From contig JAYZKL010000037.1 in the NCBI GenBank assembly GCA_036163455.1, positions 1-27,385 on the forward strand: 27,385 nucleotides of DNA, given 5' to 3'. This DNA comes from GCA-2701705 sp036163455. Its GTDB lineage: Bacteria > Pseudomonadota > Gammaproteobacteria > GCA-002705445 > GCA-002716945. A program made the translations under genes and the position numbers. The notes below the pieces were generated by a model. It made no database searches, was not told where the DNA came from, and saw only the letters and a list, made by a program, of their open reading frames with translations. Of this stretch, positions 1-7,659 are shown in pieces (the first letter of the stretch is position 1; each line of letters opens with the position of its first letter).

Positions 1-354
1 AATAATTTGAAAAAATCTTGTCGAGATATTATTGCTGTCAATGGCAATAATGATGATTATCAAGATTTATCAAAAATAGAAACAATTCATACACAATTTG
101 GTGATATTGTTATTGAGCATGGAGATAAACATGCTATCGATTACCATAATTCTCTGAGAGAATCACATCCTGATGCATTATTCATTATCTATGGTCATAC
201 TCATAAACATATTTGTGATATGAGTACGAAACCTTATGTTTTAAACCCTGGTGCAGCTGGTAAGACCAGAACACAAGGAGGCGCATCATGTGGATTAATA
301 ACTATGGAAGCGTCAGGGAAAATTTCTGTAGAAATAAAAAAATATACAAAATAG
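1..354 (+). CDS. YfcE/MJ0936-family metallophosphoesterase, C-terminal part (5' truncated by window edge)
   Basis: This frame is open from base 1, so the gene starts upstream of the window; the first in-frame TTG at 7 is not a credible start. The visible 117 residues carry the second half of a calcineurin-like phosphoesterase of the small YfcE/MJ0936 type. They show a GNND motif near residue 14, a metal-ligand His in IEHGDKH, then GHTHKH and the closing NPGAAGKTR segment. The N-terminal DxH and GD metal motifs would lie in the missing roughly 50 residues. Family members hydrolyse phosphodiester bonds using two metal ions in the cytoplasm, and their physiological substrates are mostly unknown. 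The TAG stop is 41 bases before the next gene on the same strand, so co-transcription is possible. The family call is firm; the specific substrate cannot be inferred. Confidence 0.85.
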   Translation, partial: NNLKKSCRDIIAVNGNNDDYQDLSKIETIHTQFGDIVIEHGDKHAIDYHNSLRESHPDALFIIYGHTHKHICDMSTKPYVLNPGAAGKTRTQGGASCGLITMEASGKISVEIKKYTK

Positions 355-395
355 CAGACTGATAAGACTATACTAACTATATAAATAATTATTTC

Positions 396-1337
396 ATGTT
401 AGATTTAAATAATATTACGATGCTTGGTGGTACAGGATTTATTGGTTCCAGACTTGTATTTGAATTATCTAAATTCTCAAATAATATTACTATTCTTACT
501 CGAAGCAGGGAAAAAAATAAAAAGCTTTTAGTTATTCCTAATATAAAGATTGTTGAAGCAGATATTAATGATGACATTGCTTTAAGAGAATATACAAAAG
601 ATTCTGATTTGGTAATCAATACAGTTGGTATCTTAAACGAATTGGATAGTATTAATAGCTTTGAAAATCTCCATGTCAATTTGGTGAAAAAGATTTCGAA
701 TGTAATAAAGTACCATAAAATAAAACGTATGATACATATAGGCTCACTAAACTCAATGAATTCCAATACAAGCAACTATATGAAAAGTAAAGCTGAGGCT
801 GAGAAACATTTATTAGAGATTACGTCAAACTTTTGTAATGTAACAATAGTTAAACCATCCGTGGTGTTTGGCGAAAATGATACTTTTTTCAATAGGTTTG
901 CTAAAATTCTTAAATATAGTCCTATTTTCCCACTTGCTTGCCCATACTCAAAATTTGCACCTATTTATGTAGGAGATCTTACCAAGATAATAATTGAATC
1001 CATTAATGATAAAAAAACATATAATCAAGCTATTGACATCACTGGTCCAAAAATTTATACCTTTCATGAACTGATTAAGCTTACTTTAGAGTTTATGAAA
1101 ATTAAGAGATTTGTAATACCTCTTCCTGATTTTCTCTCAAGAATACAAGCATATATTTTTGAGCGTCTGCCTGGTAAAATTTTTACTATAGATAATTATC
1201 ATTCTTTGCAAGTTGATAGTGTTAGCGATACAGGAATCAAAGGCACAACATTTATAGAACAAGTCGTTCCTACCTATCTTAATAGTTCACTTAGTGAAAC
1301 AGAGATTAATGAATGGAGAAAAAGATCAGGGCGTTAA
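396..1337 (+). CDS. NAD(P)-binding Rossmann protein, NDUFA9-like (extended SDR family)
   Basis: The 313-residue product is an atypical extended short-chain dehydrogenase/reductase. The nucleotide-binding loop GGTGFIGS sits at residues 11-18, and YMKSKAEAE provides the Tyr-x-x-x-Lys pair around residue 130. The overall arrangement (VVFGENDTFFNRFAKI, then APIYVGDL) resembles the bacterial relatives of the mitochondrial complex I subunit NDUFA9. Those homologues bind NAD(P)H and have no well-defined bacterial role; no nuo genes are visible here. ATG at 396 was chosen because it leaves the usual short lead before the Rossmann strand; ATG at 420 is a possible alternative. A TATACT sits at 369-374 but has no clear -35. 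The gene ends one base before the cca start, suggesting translational coupling. The fold is confident, the function is not. Confidence 0.8.
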   Translation: MLDLNNITMLGGTGFIGSRLVFELSKFSNNITILTRSREKNKKLLVIPNIKIVEADINDDIALREYTKDSDLVINTVGILNELDSINSFENLHVNLVKKISNVIKYHKIKRMIHIGSLNSMNSNTSNYMKSKAEAEKHLLEITSNFCNVTIVKPSVVFGENDTFFNRFAKILKYSPIFPLACPYSKFAPIYVGDLTKIIIESINDKKTYNQAIDITGPKIYTFHELIKLTLEFMKIKRFVIPLPDFLSRIQAYIFERLPGKIFTIDNYHSLQVDSVSDTGIKGTTFIEQVVPTYLNSSLSETEINEWRKRSGR

Positions 1338-1338
1338 A

Positions 1339-2415
1339 ATGAAAATATATTTAGTAGGTGGCGCAATTCGTGACAAATTACTTGGTATCCCTGTAAAAGA
1401 AAAAGATTGGGTTGTTGTGGGCTCAACACCTGATGAAATGAAGGCAAAGGGTTTTAAACAAGTCGGAAAAGATTTTCCTGTATTTATTGATCCTAAAACG
1501 GGTGAAGAATATGCGCTAGCGAGAACAGAGAGAAAATCAGGTCATGGTTATACAGGTTTTGAGTTTGATGCAAATCCAAATGTAACTTTAGAAGAAGATT
1601 TAGCAAGAAGAGATTTAACCATTAATGCCATAGCGCAAGATGAAGATGGAAACCTCATTGATCCATTTAATGGACAAGAAGATATTAAAAACGGAAAACT
1701 AAGGCATGTTTCGGATGCTTTTTCAGAAGACCCTCTAAGAGTTCTAAGAGTTGCAAGGTTTTACGCAAACCTTGAAAATTTTGCGATTACACAAGAGACA
1801 ATCGATAAGTTAAAAGAAATTGTTAAAAGTGGTGAGCTTAAATACTTAACGCCAGAAAGAAAATGGCTTGAGATATATAAAACAAATGATGTAGACAGTT
1901 TCTTTTCTTTTTTAGACGAAATCAATGCCATGAAAATAATAGCGCCTGAATGGTCAAAACAAAATTTAATGCATATTAAAAAACTGAGAGATCCAAAATA
2001 TCGTTCCAAACTACAAAATATTGCATTACATATTGCTAATTATGTTAATGATATAGATGCTTTTTGTGAAAGATGTAAGGTTCCAAATGAGTATAAAGAC
2101 TTATCACAGTTATTACGAAACTGTGCTCAAGAATATAGCGCCTATTATCCTGAAAGTCCTACAGAATATCAGAAACTTTTATCTCTTGTTAAAAAGCTTG
2201 ATATTAGAAAGGAAGAAAGATTAACTAATTTCATGGAATTAGTGGTGTGCGAGCTTGAAGATTTTTTTAAAAGCTTAATTACTAAAATTAAATCGTATAA
2301 ATTAGAAGAAGAGAATCAAAAAAAATCAAATAAGGAAATACAAAATATTATTGAAAATGCTCACAAAGAGATTGCTCAAGATTGTTTGAAAAATTTCTTA
2401 AACAAATCCAAGTAA
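1339..2415 (+). CDS. cca: CCA tRNA nucleotidyltransferase lacking a recognisable HD domain
   Basis: The enzyme adds or repairs the 3'-CCA end of tRNAs using CTP and ATP. ATG 1339 gives an N-terminus that lines up directly with E. coli Cca (MKIYLVGGAIRD). The frame also extends upstream to 1294, but those 15 residues lie inside the preceding gene and match nothing. Visible motifs are GGAIRD at 7-12, the metal-binding pair in KEKDW (E21 and D23, where E. coli has two Asp), ALARTERKSG near 59-68, RRDLTINA at 90-97 and EDPLRVLRVARF at 130-141. The protein is 358 residues against about 412 in E. coli. The C-terminal HD phosphohydrolase domain is not recognisable: there is no HDLGKG, and a Lys/Glu/Asn-rich helical tail takes its place. 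The 3' end overlaps convergent uppP by 18 bases. Confidence 0.93.
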   Translation: MKIYLVGGAIRDKLLGIPVKEKDWVVVGSTPDEMKAKGFKQVGKDFPVFIDPKTGEEYALARTERKSGHGYTGFEFDANPNVTLEEDLARRDLTINAIAQDEDGNLIDPFNGQEDIKNGKLRHVSDAFSEDPLRVLRVARFYANLENFAITQETIDKLKEIVKSGELKYLTPERKWLEIYKTNDVDSFFSFLDEINAMKIIAPEWSKQNLMHIKKLRDPKYRSKLQNIALHIANYVNDIDAFCERCKVPNEYKDLSQLLRNCAQEYSAYYPESPTEYQKLLSLVKKLDIRKEERLTNFMELVVCELEDFFKSLITKIKSYKLEEENQKKSNKEIQNIIENAHKEIAQDCLKNFLNKSK

Positions 2416-3168
2416 AATAACACCTAATATCAATCTATAAATAATATATGGGGTAAATGATATTTTATTTATTGTTGATATAAATAGATGAATCGTTATA
2501 TATGAGAATATGAAAGATAAAAACATTCCTAACAAATGTTCATTAAAAATTTCAATATTTCCAATTTTATATAACTGCATAGACTGATACACCGTTGCCA
2601 TAAAAATGGCAGGGATAGATAATAAAAATGCAATCTTAATGGAGTCATATCTGCTGAAGTTTGCTAGTAATGCAGCCGTAATGACTATTCCAGCTCGTGA
2701 TACACCAGGCATGATTGCAAGTGTTTGCATGAAACCAATAAAAACAATTGTAAATATACTGATAGATTTTAGTTTATTTATGTCATCATTCTTTTTGATA
2801 TCAGCTAAATATAGAATTATTGCAAATATTATTGTCATCAGAGCAATTGACTCTACAGTTCTCATATTAGTTGAAACCAAATCTATAAATAGTATTCCTA
2901 CTATGGGTAAAGGAATAGATCCAAGTATGATTAATTTTAAATACTGAATACCCTCATCAGATAGTGAAAATATTTTGCTAATTTCTTTTTTATAATAAAT
3001 TAAAATTGCAATCAAAGAACCTGTATGAAGAGCTATATCAAAACTTAATCCTTGATCTTTCATACCCAACAAAGATGATGTAAGAATTAGGTGTGATTGG
3101 CTTGATATTGGCAAAAATTCCGTTACACCCTGTATGATTGATAAAATTAATATTTGAATAAAATCCAT
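2398..3168 (-). CDS. uppP: Undecaprenyl-diphosphate phosphatase (BacA/UppP family)
   Basis: This polytopic inner-membrane enzyme of 256 residues dephosphorylates undecaprenyl diphosphate to recycle the lipid carrier for peptidoglycan synthesis. The first signature appears as QGVTEFLPISSQSHL at residues 13-27: the (E/Q)xxxE motif is Q13/E17, followed by the serine pair and H26. The second appears as PGVSRAGIVIT, matching PGxSRSxxT with Ser replaced by Ala. Several long hydrophobic helices fill the rest. Its start codon lies one base after the stop of the upstream methyltransferase gene on the same strand, so the two are probably co-transcribed and translationally coupled. The 3' end runs 18 bases into the cca coding region on the other strand. 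The family assignment is secure. Confidence 0.93.
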   Translation of the reverse strand: MDFIQILILSIIQGVTEFLPISSQSHLILTSSLLGMKDQGLSFDIALHTGSLIAILIYYKKEISKIFSLSDEGIQYLKLIILGSIPLPIVGILFIDLVSTNMRTVESIALMTIIFAIILYLADIKKNDDINKLKSISIFTIVFIGFMQTLAIMPGVSRAGIVITAALLANFSRYDSIKIAFLLSIPAIFMATVYQSMQLYKIGNIEIFNEHLLGMFLSFIFSYITIHLFISTINKISFTPYIIYRLILGVILLGFV

Positions 3169-3169
3169 A

Positions 3170-4303
3170 TTAAAGCTTATTTATTTGATTATACTCTTTT
3201 GTAGATAATAATTTTCTATCTATATTCTTTGTTAAAACTAAAGTTTTAAATATTTCGCCCATTGTATTTGGTAAAAGTATATTTTTCAATTTGTTTAATT
3301 CGTCAACTTTTTTGTCAGCTCTATAATCTTTAGTTTCAAATATTTCAAGAATTCCTAGGTTTAATAATAAGCTTGATTGAGGAAGATACCCATCTACTGT
3401 TAAACCATTTTTAACAGCCAAATTAGATATGTGTGAAAAATTTACAAACGATGATATATCTTGGCTTCCTATATTAATCAATGGATCAAAATTAGGTTGG
3501 TGATTATGTATGCATACGAGAGTCCCTTCCATACGGTCATCTAAAAAATATTCTTTACTATTATATCCATAGTCGATAATCATAATAATTCCATTATTGA
3601 TGGATTTGCTGATATTCTTAACCCATTTTTTATATTCCATGTTTAGTTCACTAACATAGTTATTTGGAAATTTTTTATCTTTTTTTCCAACTGCAGTTTG
3701 AAGTTCTTTTTTTTGTTCATCAGTAATCTTATCCCAAACTTCTTTTAGGCTTCCATTAGATTCTGATATATATGATATTAAAAATTTATCGTTATCAAAT
3801 TTAAATCTTTCAGTAGGTAATGAATCAAAAAACTCATTTGCAATTAGTAATCCGTCTATTGAAACCTTCTCTGAACTCTTCTTCCATTCAACTAAACTTA
3901 ATAATTCAGGAATTTCTTTTTTTATGTTCTTCTTCTGTAATTCTATTAATCTTTGTGATATCTCAATAATAATGTATTTTTCAGGTAAACATTTTTTCTT
4001 TTGTAATGTTTTTAATATAGAAATTAAAAGGCTAGCATCCCCTCCTCCAAATTCTAAAATTGATGATTCTTTCAAATATTCTTTTAAATTTATAAACTCT
4101 TGAGACAAGCATTCACCAAATAATGGAGATGTAATTGGAGTTGTTATAAAATCACCTTTGTTTCCAAAAATATTTTCTTTCTTGATGTAATAACCAAAAT
4201 CATTATTATAGAGGACATCATTCATAAATTCAGAAAACTGCAACCTTCCTGATTTTTTAATCTTTTCGATGAGATACTGATATAAATGCTTATTTGTGGT
4301 CAT
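3170..4303 (-). CDS. SAM-dependent methyltransferase of the NDUFAF7/MidA family
   Basis: The 377-residue protein belongs to the family (DUF185) whose mitochondrial member NDUFAF7/MidA methylates an arginine of a complex I subunit. Family signatures in order are RLQFSEFMNDVLY and FGYY near 20-39, GDFITTPITSPLFGE at 50-64, the SAM-binding loop ILEFGGGDASL near 82-92 (a variant of the usual ELGxGxG), NEFFDSLPTERF near 155, and DYGYNSKEYF. GTLVCIHNHQ and GSQDISSFVNF, the conserved C-terminal core, follow. There is no signal peptide or membrane segment, so it is probably cytoplasmic. The bacterial substrate is unknown. It heads a two-gene unit with uppP and is divergent from folM across 59 bases. 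An NDUFA9-like gene also occurs about 2 kb away, which may be coincidence. Confidence 0.85.
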   Translation of the reverse strand: MTTNKHLYQYLIEKIKKSGRLQFSEFMNDVLYNNDFGYYIKKENIFGNKGDFITTPITSPLFGECLSQEFINLKEYLKESSILEFGGGDASLLISILKTLQKKKCLPEKYIIIEISQRLIELQKKNIKKEIPELLSLVEWKKSSEKVSIDGLLIANEFFDSLPTERFKFDNDKFLISYISESNGSLKEVWDKITDEQKKELQTAVGKKDKKFPNNYVSELNMEYKKWVKNISKSINNGIIMIIDYGYNSKEYFLDDRMEGTLVCIHNHQPNFDPLINIGSQDISSFVNFSHISNLAVKNGLTVDGYLPQSSLLLNLGILEIFETKDYRADKKVDELNKLKNILLPNTMGEIFKTLVLTKNIDRKLLSTKEYNQINKL

Positions 4304-4353
4304 AAATAAATTTTAATTTTTAAGTTTATGTACTTTTCTTCAATAATCCTTAA

Positions 4354-4359
4354 TATAAT
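4354..4359 (+). promoter_or_regulatory. Possible -10 element for folM, very close to the start codon
   Basis: A perfect TATAAT ends three bases before ATG 4363 and nine bases before the second in-frame ATG at 4369. If used, transcription would start at or beside these ATGs, giving a leaderless or nearly leaderless message. No convincing -35 hexamer is present 15-18 bases upstream. In such AT-rich DNA the match could be chance. Confidence 0.35.
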
Positions 4360-4362
4360 ACT

Positions 4363-5100
4363 ATGACAATGAATCAAACGGTATTAATAACTGGCGGCAC
4401 CAAGAGAATTGGTTTAGCAATCACGCAATGTTTGCATAAAAATGGTTATAATGTAATAGTCACATTTAATAAATCTCAAGCCGATGCAAAAAAAATCTTC
4501 ACAGATCTAAATAAAAAAAGAAGTGATTCATGTTCCATTATTAAGGTTCAATTATCTAATACAAGTGATTACAAAAAAATCTATAAAAAAGCATTAGGCA
4601 CTTTTGGTAGAATAGATGCGCTTGTTAATAATGCTTCACAGTTTTATCCAACAACTATAAAAGAACTAAATGAAAAGAATTGGTCTAATCTGATTGATAC
4701 TAACCTCAAGGCCCCTTTATTCCTCTCTAAGGCATTTTATCCAGAACTAAAAAAAAGAAAAGGGGTAATTATAAATATAATTGATATACATGTTGACCCT
4801 CCACTAAAAAACCATATTATCTACAGCATAAGTAAGTCTGGCTTGTTAACGTTAACAAAAAGTTTGGCTAAAGAATTATCTCCTCATGTAAGAGTTAACG
4901 GGGTTTCACCTGGAGCAATTTTATGGCCTACCACAGAAAAGAATTTAAAAAGAAAAAAAGATATTATCTCAAAAATAGCACTTAAAAGACCTGGCAAACC
5001 TGAAGATATTGCAAATGCAGTGAAGTTTTTAATACAAGATGGCAATTATATAACTGGTCAAAATATTAATATTGATGGTGGCCGTAAATTGAATATGTAA
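4363..5100 (+). CDS. folM: Pteridine reductase / dihydromonapterin reductase (SDR family)
   Basis: This is a 245-residue classical short-chain dehydrogenase of the FolM/PTR1 type, which uses NADPH to reduce dihydromonapterin or dihydrofolate. It shows the PTR1-type cofactor loop TGGTKRIG with the NADPH-favouring Arg near residue 16, the NNAS motif (ALVNNASQF), and catalytic Tyr/Lys in YSISKSG. The diagnostic pteridine-reductase segments are IDIHVDPPLKNH and RVNGVSPGAILWP. It ends INIDGGRKL, as is usual in SDRs. ATG 4363 and ATG 4369 are both possible starts, differing by two residues. It faces folK-folB across five bases, which supports a pterin role. A generic SDR is the alternative, but the IDIH and GAILWP segments argue against it. 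Confidence 0.88.
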   Translation: MTMNQTVLITGGTKRIGLAITQCLHKNGYNVIVTFNKSQADAKKIFTDLNKKRSDSCSIIKVQLSNTSDYKKIYKKALGTFGRIDALVNNASQFYPTTIKELNEKNWSNLIDTNLKAPLFLSKAFYPELKKRKGVIINIIDIHVDPPLKNHIIYSISKSGLLTLTKSLAKELSPHVRVNGVSPGAILWPTTEKNLKRKKDIISKIALKRPGKPEDIANAVKFLIQDGNYITGQNINIDGGRKLNM

Positions 5101-5105
5101 TGATT

Positions 5106-5600
5106 TTATGTAAAATCTAAATAAACTTTTTCTAAAATTAATTTTTCAAATTTATCTTCTTTCATTATTGATTCATGACTCTGCCTTAAAACTGGATGAA
5201 TAAAATCTGGATTAAGATCATTTAAAGGAACAAGGACAAAGTCAAACTCAAGTATCTCTTTTCTTGGAATCTGTATTTTGTCTTTATCTAAAACTAAATC
5301 ATCAAAATATAATATGTCTATATCTAAGGTTCTAGAACTGAATTTCTCTTCACTTAGATTTCTTCCATGCTCCTGTTCAATTTCACTGAGAAAACTTTTA
5401 AGCTGATAAATATCTTTAGTAGTATCAAATGAACAAACACAATTAAAAAAGTTATCTCCCTTGAACCCCATAGACTGGGTCTCATCAACAGGAGATATAT
5501 TAATCTCTTGAAATTCTTTTTTAAATAATTTGATACAAGATTGGATATTTTGTTCTTTATTTATATTGCTTCCTATTCCAACGAATACTTTATGATTCAT
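5106..5600 (-). CDS. folK: 2-amino-4-hydroxy-6-hydroxymethyldihydropteridine diphosphokinase
   Basis: HPPK transfers diphosphate from ATP to 6-hydroxymethyl-7,8-dihydropterin, the step before dihydropteroate synthase in folate synthesis. The 164-residue product shows the family start VFVGIGSNI with a Gly-Ser-Asn near residues 9-13. The metal- and ATP-binding signature RTLDIDILYFDD follows near 88-99, then IPRKEILEFDFVLVPLNDL and the HPV close to the end (substrate and product loop). Its length is typical of bacterial HPPK. The ATG overlaps the 3' end of folB by 11 bases, so folB and folK form a coupled pair catalysing consecutive reactions. Its 3' end stops five bases from convergent folM. 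Confidence 0.94.
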   Translation of the reverse strand: MNHKVFVGIGSNINKEQNIQSCIKLFKKEFQEINISPVDETQSMGFKGDNFFNCVCSFDTTKDIYQLKSFLSEIEQEHGRNLSEEKFSSRTLDIDILYFDDLVLDKDKIQIPRKEILEFDFVLVPLNDLNPDFIHPVLRQSHESIMKEDKFEKLILEKVYLDFT

Positions 5601-5949
5601 CTTTAGTTCTTTCTATGATGACCCCAACTTCTTTTGATCCAGTAACTGCTCCAGGCTTACTAAATCTAGCTTTAATATAGGATACATCAAATTTTTTAAA
5701 AATTAATTTCACAGTTTCTTCAGCTAATGCTTCAACTAACATGAACTCACTTTTTTCTAAAAATGATTTTACAGTTTTTGCAACTGCTTTGTAATCTAAC
5801 GTATCTTTAACATCATCAGAGTTGGAAGCTTTTGAAATGTCCGTTCCTAGCTCAAGATCTATACAAATCATTTGCTTAATTTTTCTTTCCCAGTCATAGA
5901 TACCTATAACAGTTTCAATGCATAGCTCTTTAATAAATATAATATCCAT
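5590..5949 (-). CDS. folB: Dihydroneopterin aldolase
   Basis: FolB cleaves 7,8-dihydroneopterin to 6-hydroxymethyldihydropterin, the substrate of FolK encoded immediately downstream. The 119-residue product has the typical length and pattern. It starts DIIFIKELCIETVIGIYDWER, carrying the substrate-binding Glu-x-x-x-G-x-x-x-W-E. LDYKAVAKTVKSFLE and LVEALAEETVKLIF follow, with the latter holding the pterin-anchoring Glu, then the closing KARFSKPGAVTGSKEVGV segment with the conserved Lys-Pro. The family forms cytoplasmic octamers. It is the first gene of the leftward folB-folK unit and is divergent from rpmB across 82 bases that must hold the promoters of both. Confidence 0.94.
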   Translation of the reverse strand: MDIIFIKELCIETVIGIYDWERKIKQMICIDLELGTDISKASNSDDVKDTLDYKAVAKTVKSFLEKSEFMLVEALAEETVKLIFKKFDVSYIKARFSKPGAVTGSKEVGVIIERTKDES

Positions 5950-5982
5950 TTTAATATTCCAAAGAATTTTCTGTATTACATA

Positions 5983-6010
5983 TTGTATATGAATTAGTTT
6001 CTGATATCAT
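5983..6010 (+). promoter_or_regulatory. Possible sigma-70-type promoter for rpmB-rpmG
   Basis: TTGTAT at 5983-5988 and TATCAT at 6005-6010 are separated by 16 bases. A TG at 6002-6003 one base before the hexamer makes an extended -10 (TGnTATCAT). Predicted initiation near 6017 would leave a leader of about 15 bases before ATG 6032. The same 82-base gap must also drive folB in the other direction. This rests on sequence inspection only. Confidence 0.42.
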
Positions 6011-6031
6011 TACTGAGTTTAGAGATTAAAA

Positions 6032-6256
6032 ATGTCAAAAATTTGCCAAATAACTAAAAAATCTGTCATGTCAGGGAATAATGTTTCTCATGCACATAAT
6101 AGGACAAAAAGACTTTTTGAGCCTAATCTTCATAATCATAGATTTTGGTCAGAAAAGCGAAAAAAATGGATAACATTAAAGCTATCTAAGAAAGGTCTTA
6201 GAATAATAGACAAACTAGGATTAGATAGAGCACTAGAAAAGTATAAGGTAGTATAA
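6032..6256 (+). CDS. rpmB: Large ribosomal subunit protein bL28
   Basis: This 74-residue basic protein matches bL28 along its full length: MSKICQITKKSVMSGNNVSH, then AHNRTKRLFEPNLHNHRFW and KWITLKLSKKGLRIIDKLG. Only two Cys-like positions remain of the zinc-binding version, so it is of the non-zinc type. It sits in the 50S subunit near the E-site side. The stop and the rpmG start overlap by one base (TAATG), so the two are translationally coupled, as in the rpmB-rpmG operon of enterobacteria. A possible extended -10 promoter lies just upstream. Confidence 0.97.
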   Translation: MSKICQITKKSVMSGNNVSHAHNRTKRLFEPNLHNHRFWSEKRKKWITLKLSKKGLRIIDKLGLDRALEKYKVV

Positions 6257-6411
6257 TGAGAGAGAAAATTAAATTAGTGTCTTCCGCTGGAACAGGCCAT
6301 TTTTATACGACTACAAAAAATAAAAAAACTATGCCTGATAAGTTCCAAATTAAAAAATTTGATCCTGTTATAAAAAAATATGTAATTTATAAAGAAGGGA
6401 AAATTAAATAA
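6256..6411 (+). CDS. rpmG: Large ribosomal subunit protein bL33
   Basis: This small gene encodes 51 residues. The product begins MREKIKLVSSAGTGHFYTTT and ends VIYKEGKIK, almost superimposable on E. coli bL33 except that the usual four-residue MAKG lead is missing. The central TKNKKTMPDKFQIKKFDPV keeps the family pattern. There are no cysteines, so it is the zinc-independent form. ATG 6256 overlaps the rpmB stop by one base, so it relies on coupled translation. The TAA at 6409-6411 is one base from the stop of the convergent desaturase gene. In E. coli mutM follows rpmG directly; here a desaturase on the opposite strand intervenes. Confidence 0.96.
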   Translation: MREKIKLVSSAGTGHFYTTTKNKKTMPDKFQIKKFDPVIKKYVIYKEGKIK

Positions 6412-6412
6412 T

Positions 6413-7591
6413 CTAAACTATTTTATACCCTTTTAAGCTTTCAGAAAAATCATTAAGATCATCTATCCCTTGGCTCTTAGCCTCAAGACACCATTCGTTT
6501 ATTGTATCTTTAAATTTATCTAACTTACTATATTTGCTATTAAGTATACTGTGTAATTTATTTTTAAGATTATAAACAATACTTAATGAATTATTCTCAT
6601 TAAATATCATTTGTAAATCAGTTATAGATTGATTACTAATTCTATCTGGCTGTCTTAAAAAAGATGTTTTTGATTTTTTTATTAATTTTTTTAATTCATT
6701 GCTAGCAGATTTGGTTTCCTTTTTCATAATTGGGTTAATAACTTTCTTAGTATAATTAGTAATGACTAATATTTTTGACCTCAATAGCGCATATGCTGTC
6801 TCTGAATCTAATTCTGTACTAGTTTCTTCTACAATAGTTTTAGGAGCTAATCGTTTAACTTTGACAAGACCAATTATGGAAAAAATTTTTATATACAACC
6901 ATCCTATATCAAACTCCCATGGTTTATACGAAAATTTAGCAGCCGTTGGATATGCATGGTGGTTGTTATGTAATTCCTCTCCTCCAATAAAAAAAGCAAT
7001 TGGCATCATGTTAGTTGACTCATCTGCAGTATCAAAGTTCCTGTAACCATAATAGTGTCCAACACCATTTATTCCGCCAGCAGCAAAAATAGGTGTCCAC
7101 ATCATTTGAATTGCCCAAATAATAATACCGACAACTCCAAACATAAGAATATTAAGAATAAATAAAAATAAAATTCCCAAATTACTTTTTCCAGAATATA
7201 TTTTATGTTCAATCCAGTCATTTGGGCAGTTATGAGAATATTTTTTTATTGTTTCTTCATTAGCTTTTTCTTCCGCATATAAATCAGCTCCACGAAAAAG
7301 AACTGTATTTATACCATGTACTATTGGGCTATGAGGATCATCAATAGTTTCAACTTTAGCGTGATGCTTTCTATGAATGGCAACCCAGTCAGCTGTTTTC
7401 ATAGAAGTTGTAAACCAAAGCCAGAATCTAAAAAAATGTGCTAGAGGTGCTCTAATATCTATTGCTGAATGACAAATTCCTCTGTGAAGATATAGTGTGA
7501 TAGCCATTATAGTAATTTGAGTTACTATTAATGTATAAATAATATACTCCACCCAAGTAAAATCAATTAATCCGTTTATTAATAAATCCAT
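6413..7591 (-). CDS. Membrane-bound fatty acid desaturase (acyl-CoA/phospholipid delta-9 type)
   Basis: This 392-residue integral membrane di-iron desaturase introduces a cis double bond into acyl chains. All three histidine boxes are intact: HRGICH at 36-41, HRKHH at 73-77 and HNNHH at 208-212. Supporting motifs are DDPHSP near 84-89, an NG-GHYYGYRNF segment at 175-186 and GGEELHNN. Hydrophobic helices occur at about 14-34, 48-62 and 136-170, and the catalytic domain ends near residue 250. The remaining 140 residues are soluble, Lys/Asn/Ser-rich and probably helical; Pseudomonas DesA/DesB-type enzymes have a comparable overall length. Oxygen and an electron donor are needed, consistent with an aerobe. 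It is a single gene between rpmG and mutM, with a 10-base palindrome upstream. Substrate form (acyl-CoA or phospholipid) cannot be told. Confidence 0.9.
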   Translation of the reverse strand: MDLLINGLIDFTWVEYIIYTLIVTQITIMAITLYLHRGICHSAIDIRAPLAHFFRFWLWFTTSMKTADWVAIHRKHHAKVETIDDPHSPIVHGINTVLFRGADLYAEEKANEETIKKYSHNCPNDWIEHKIYSGKSNLGILFLFILNILMFGVVGIIIWAIQMMWTPIFAAGGINGVGHYYGYRNFDTADESTNMMPIAFFIGGEELHNNHHAYPTAAKFSYKPWEFDIGWLYIKIFSIIGLVKVKRLAPKTIVEETSTELDSETAYALLRSKILVITNYTKKVINPIMKKETKSASNELKKLIKKSKTSFLRQPDRISNQSITDLQMIFNENNSLSIVYNLKNKLHSILNSKYSKLDKFKDTINEWCLEAKSQGIDDLNDFSESLKGYKIV

Positions 7592-7617
7592 AATCTTTAT
7601 AATTTATAAGTGTTATC

Positions 7618-7627
7618 ATCATATGAT
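7618..7627. promoter_or_regulatory. Perfect 10-base palindrome in the desaturase/mutM divergent gap
   Basis: ATCATATGAT is centred 32 bases upstream of the desaturase start and 37 bases upstream of mutM. It could be half of an operator for a TetR-type lipid regulator (FabR or DesT family), but it does not match operator sequences I know. A palindrome this short is quite likely by chance in AT-rich DNA. Confidence 0.2.
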
Positions 7628-7659
7628 ACATTTAAAAAGATGTCCAATTTTATATAGAA

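Noticed and set aside
389..775. A 128-codon minus-strand frame within the NDUFA9-like gene
   Set aside because: It overlaps a gene with clear Rossmann and YxxxK motifs and shows no protein family features; it is a chance frame in AT-rich DNA.
1294..1338. Upstream extension of cca by 15 codons
   Set aside because: These codons lie within the end of the preceding gene, and the Cca family N-terminus begins exactly at ATG 1339.
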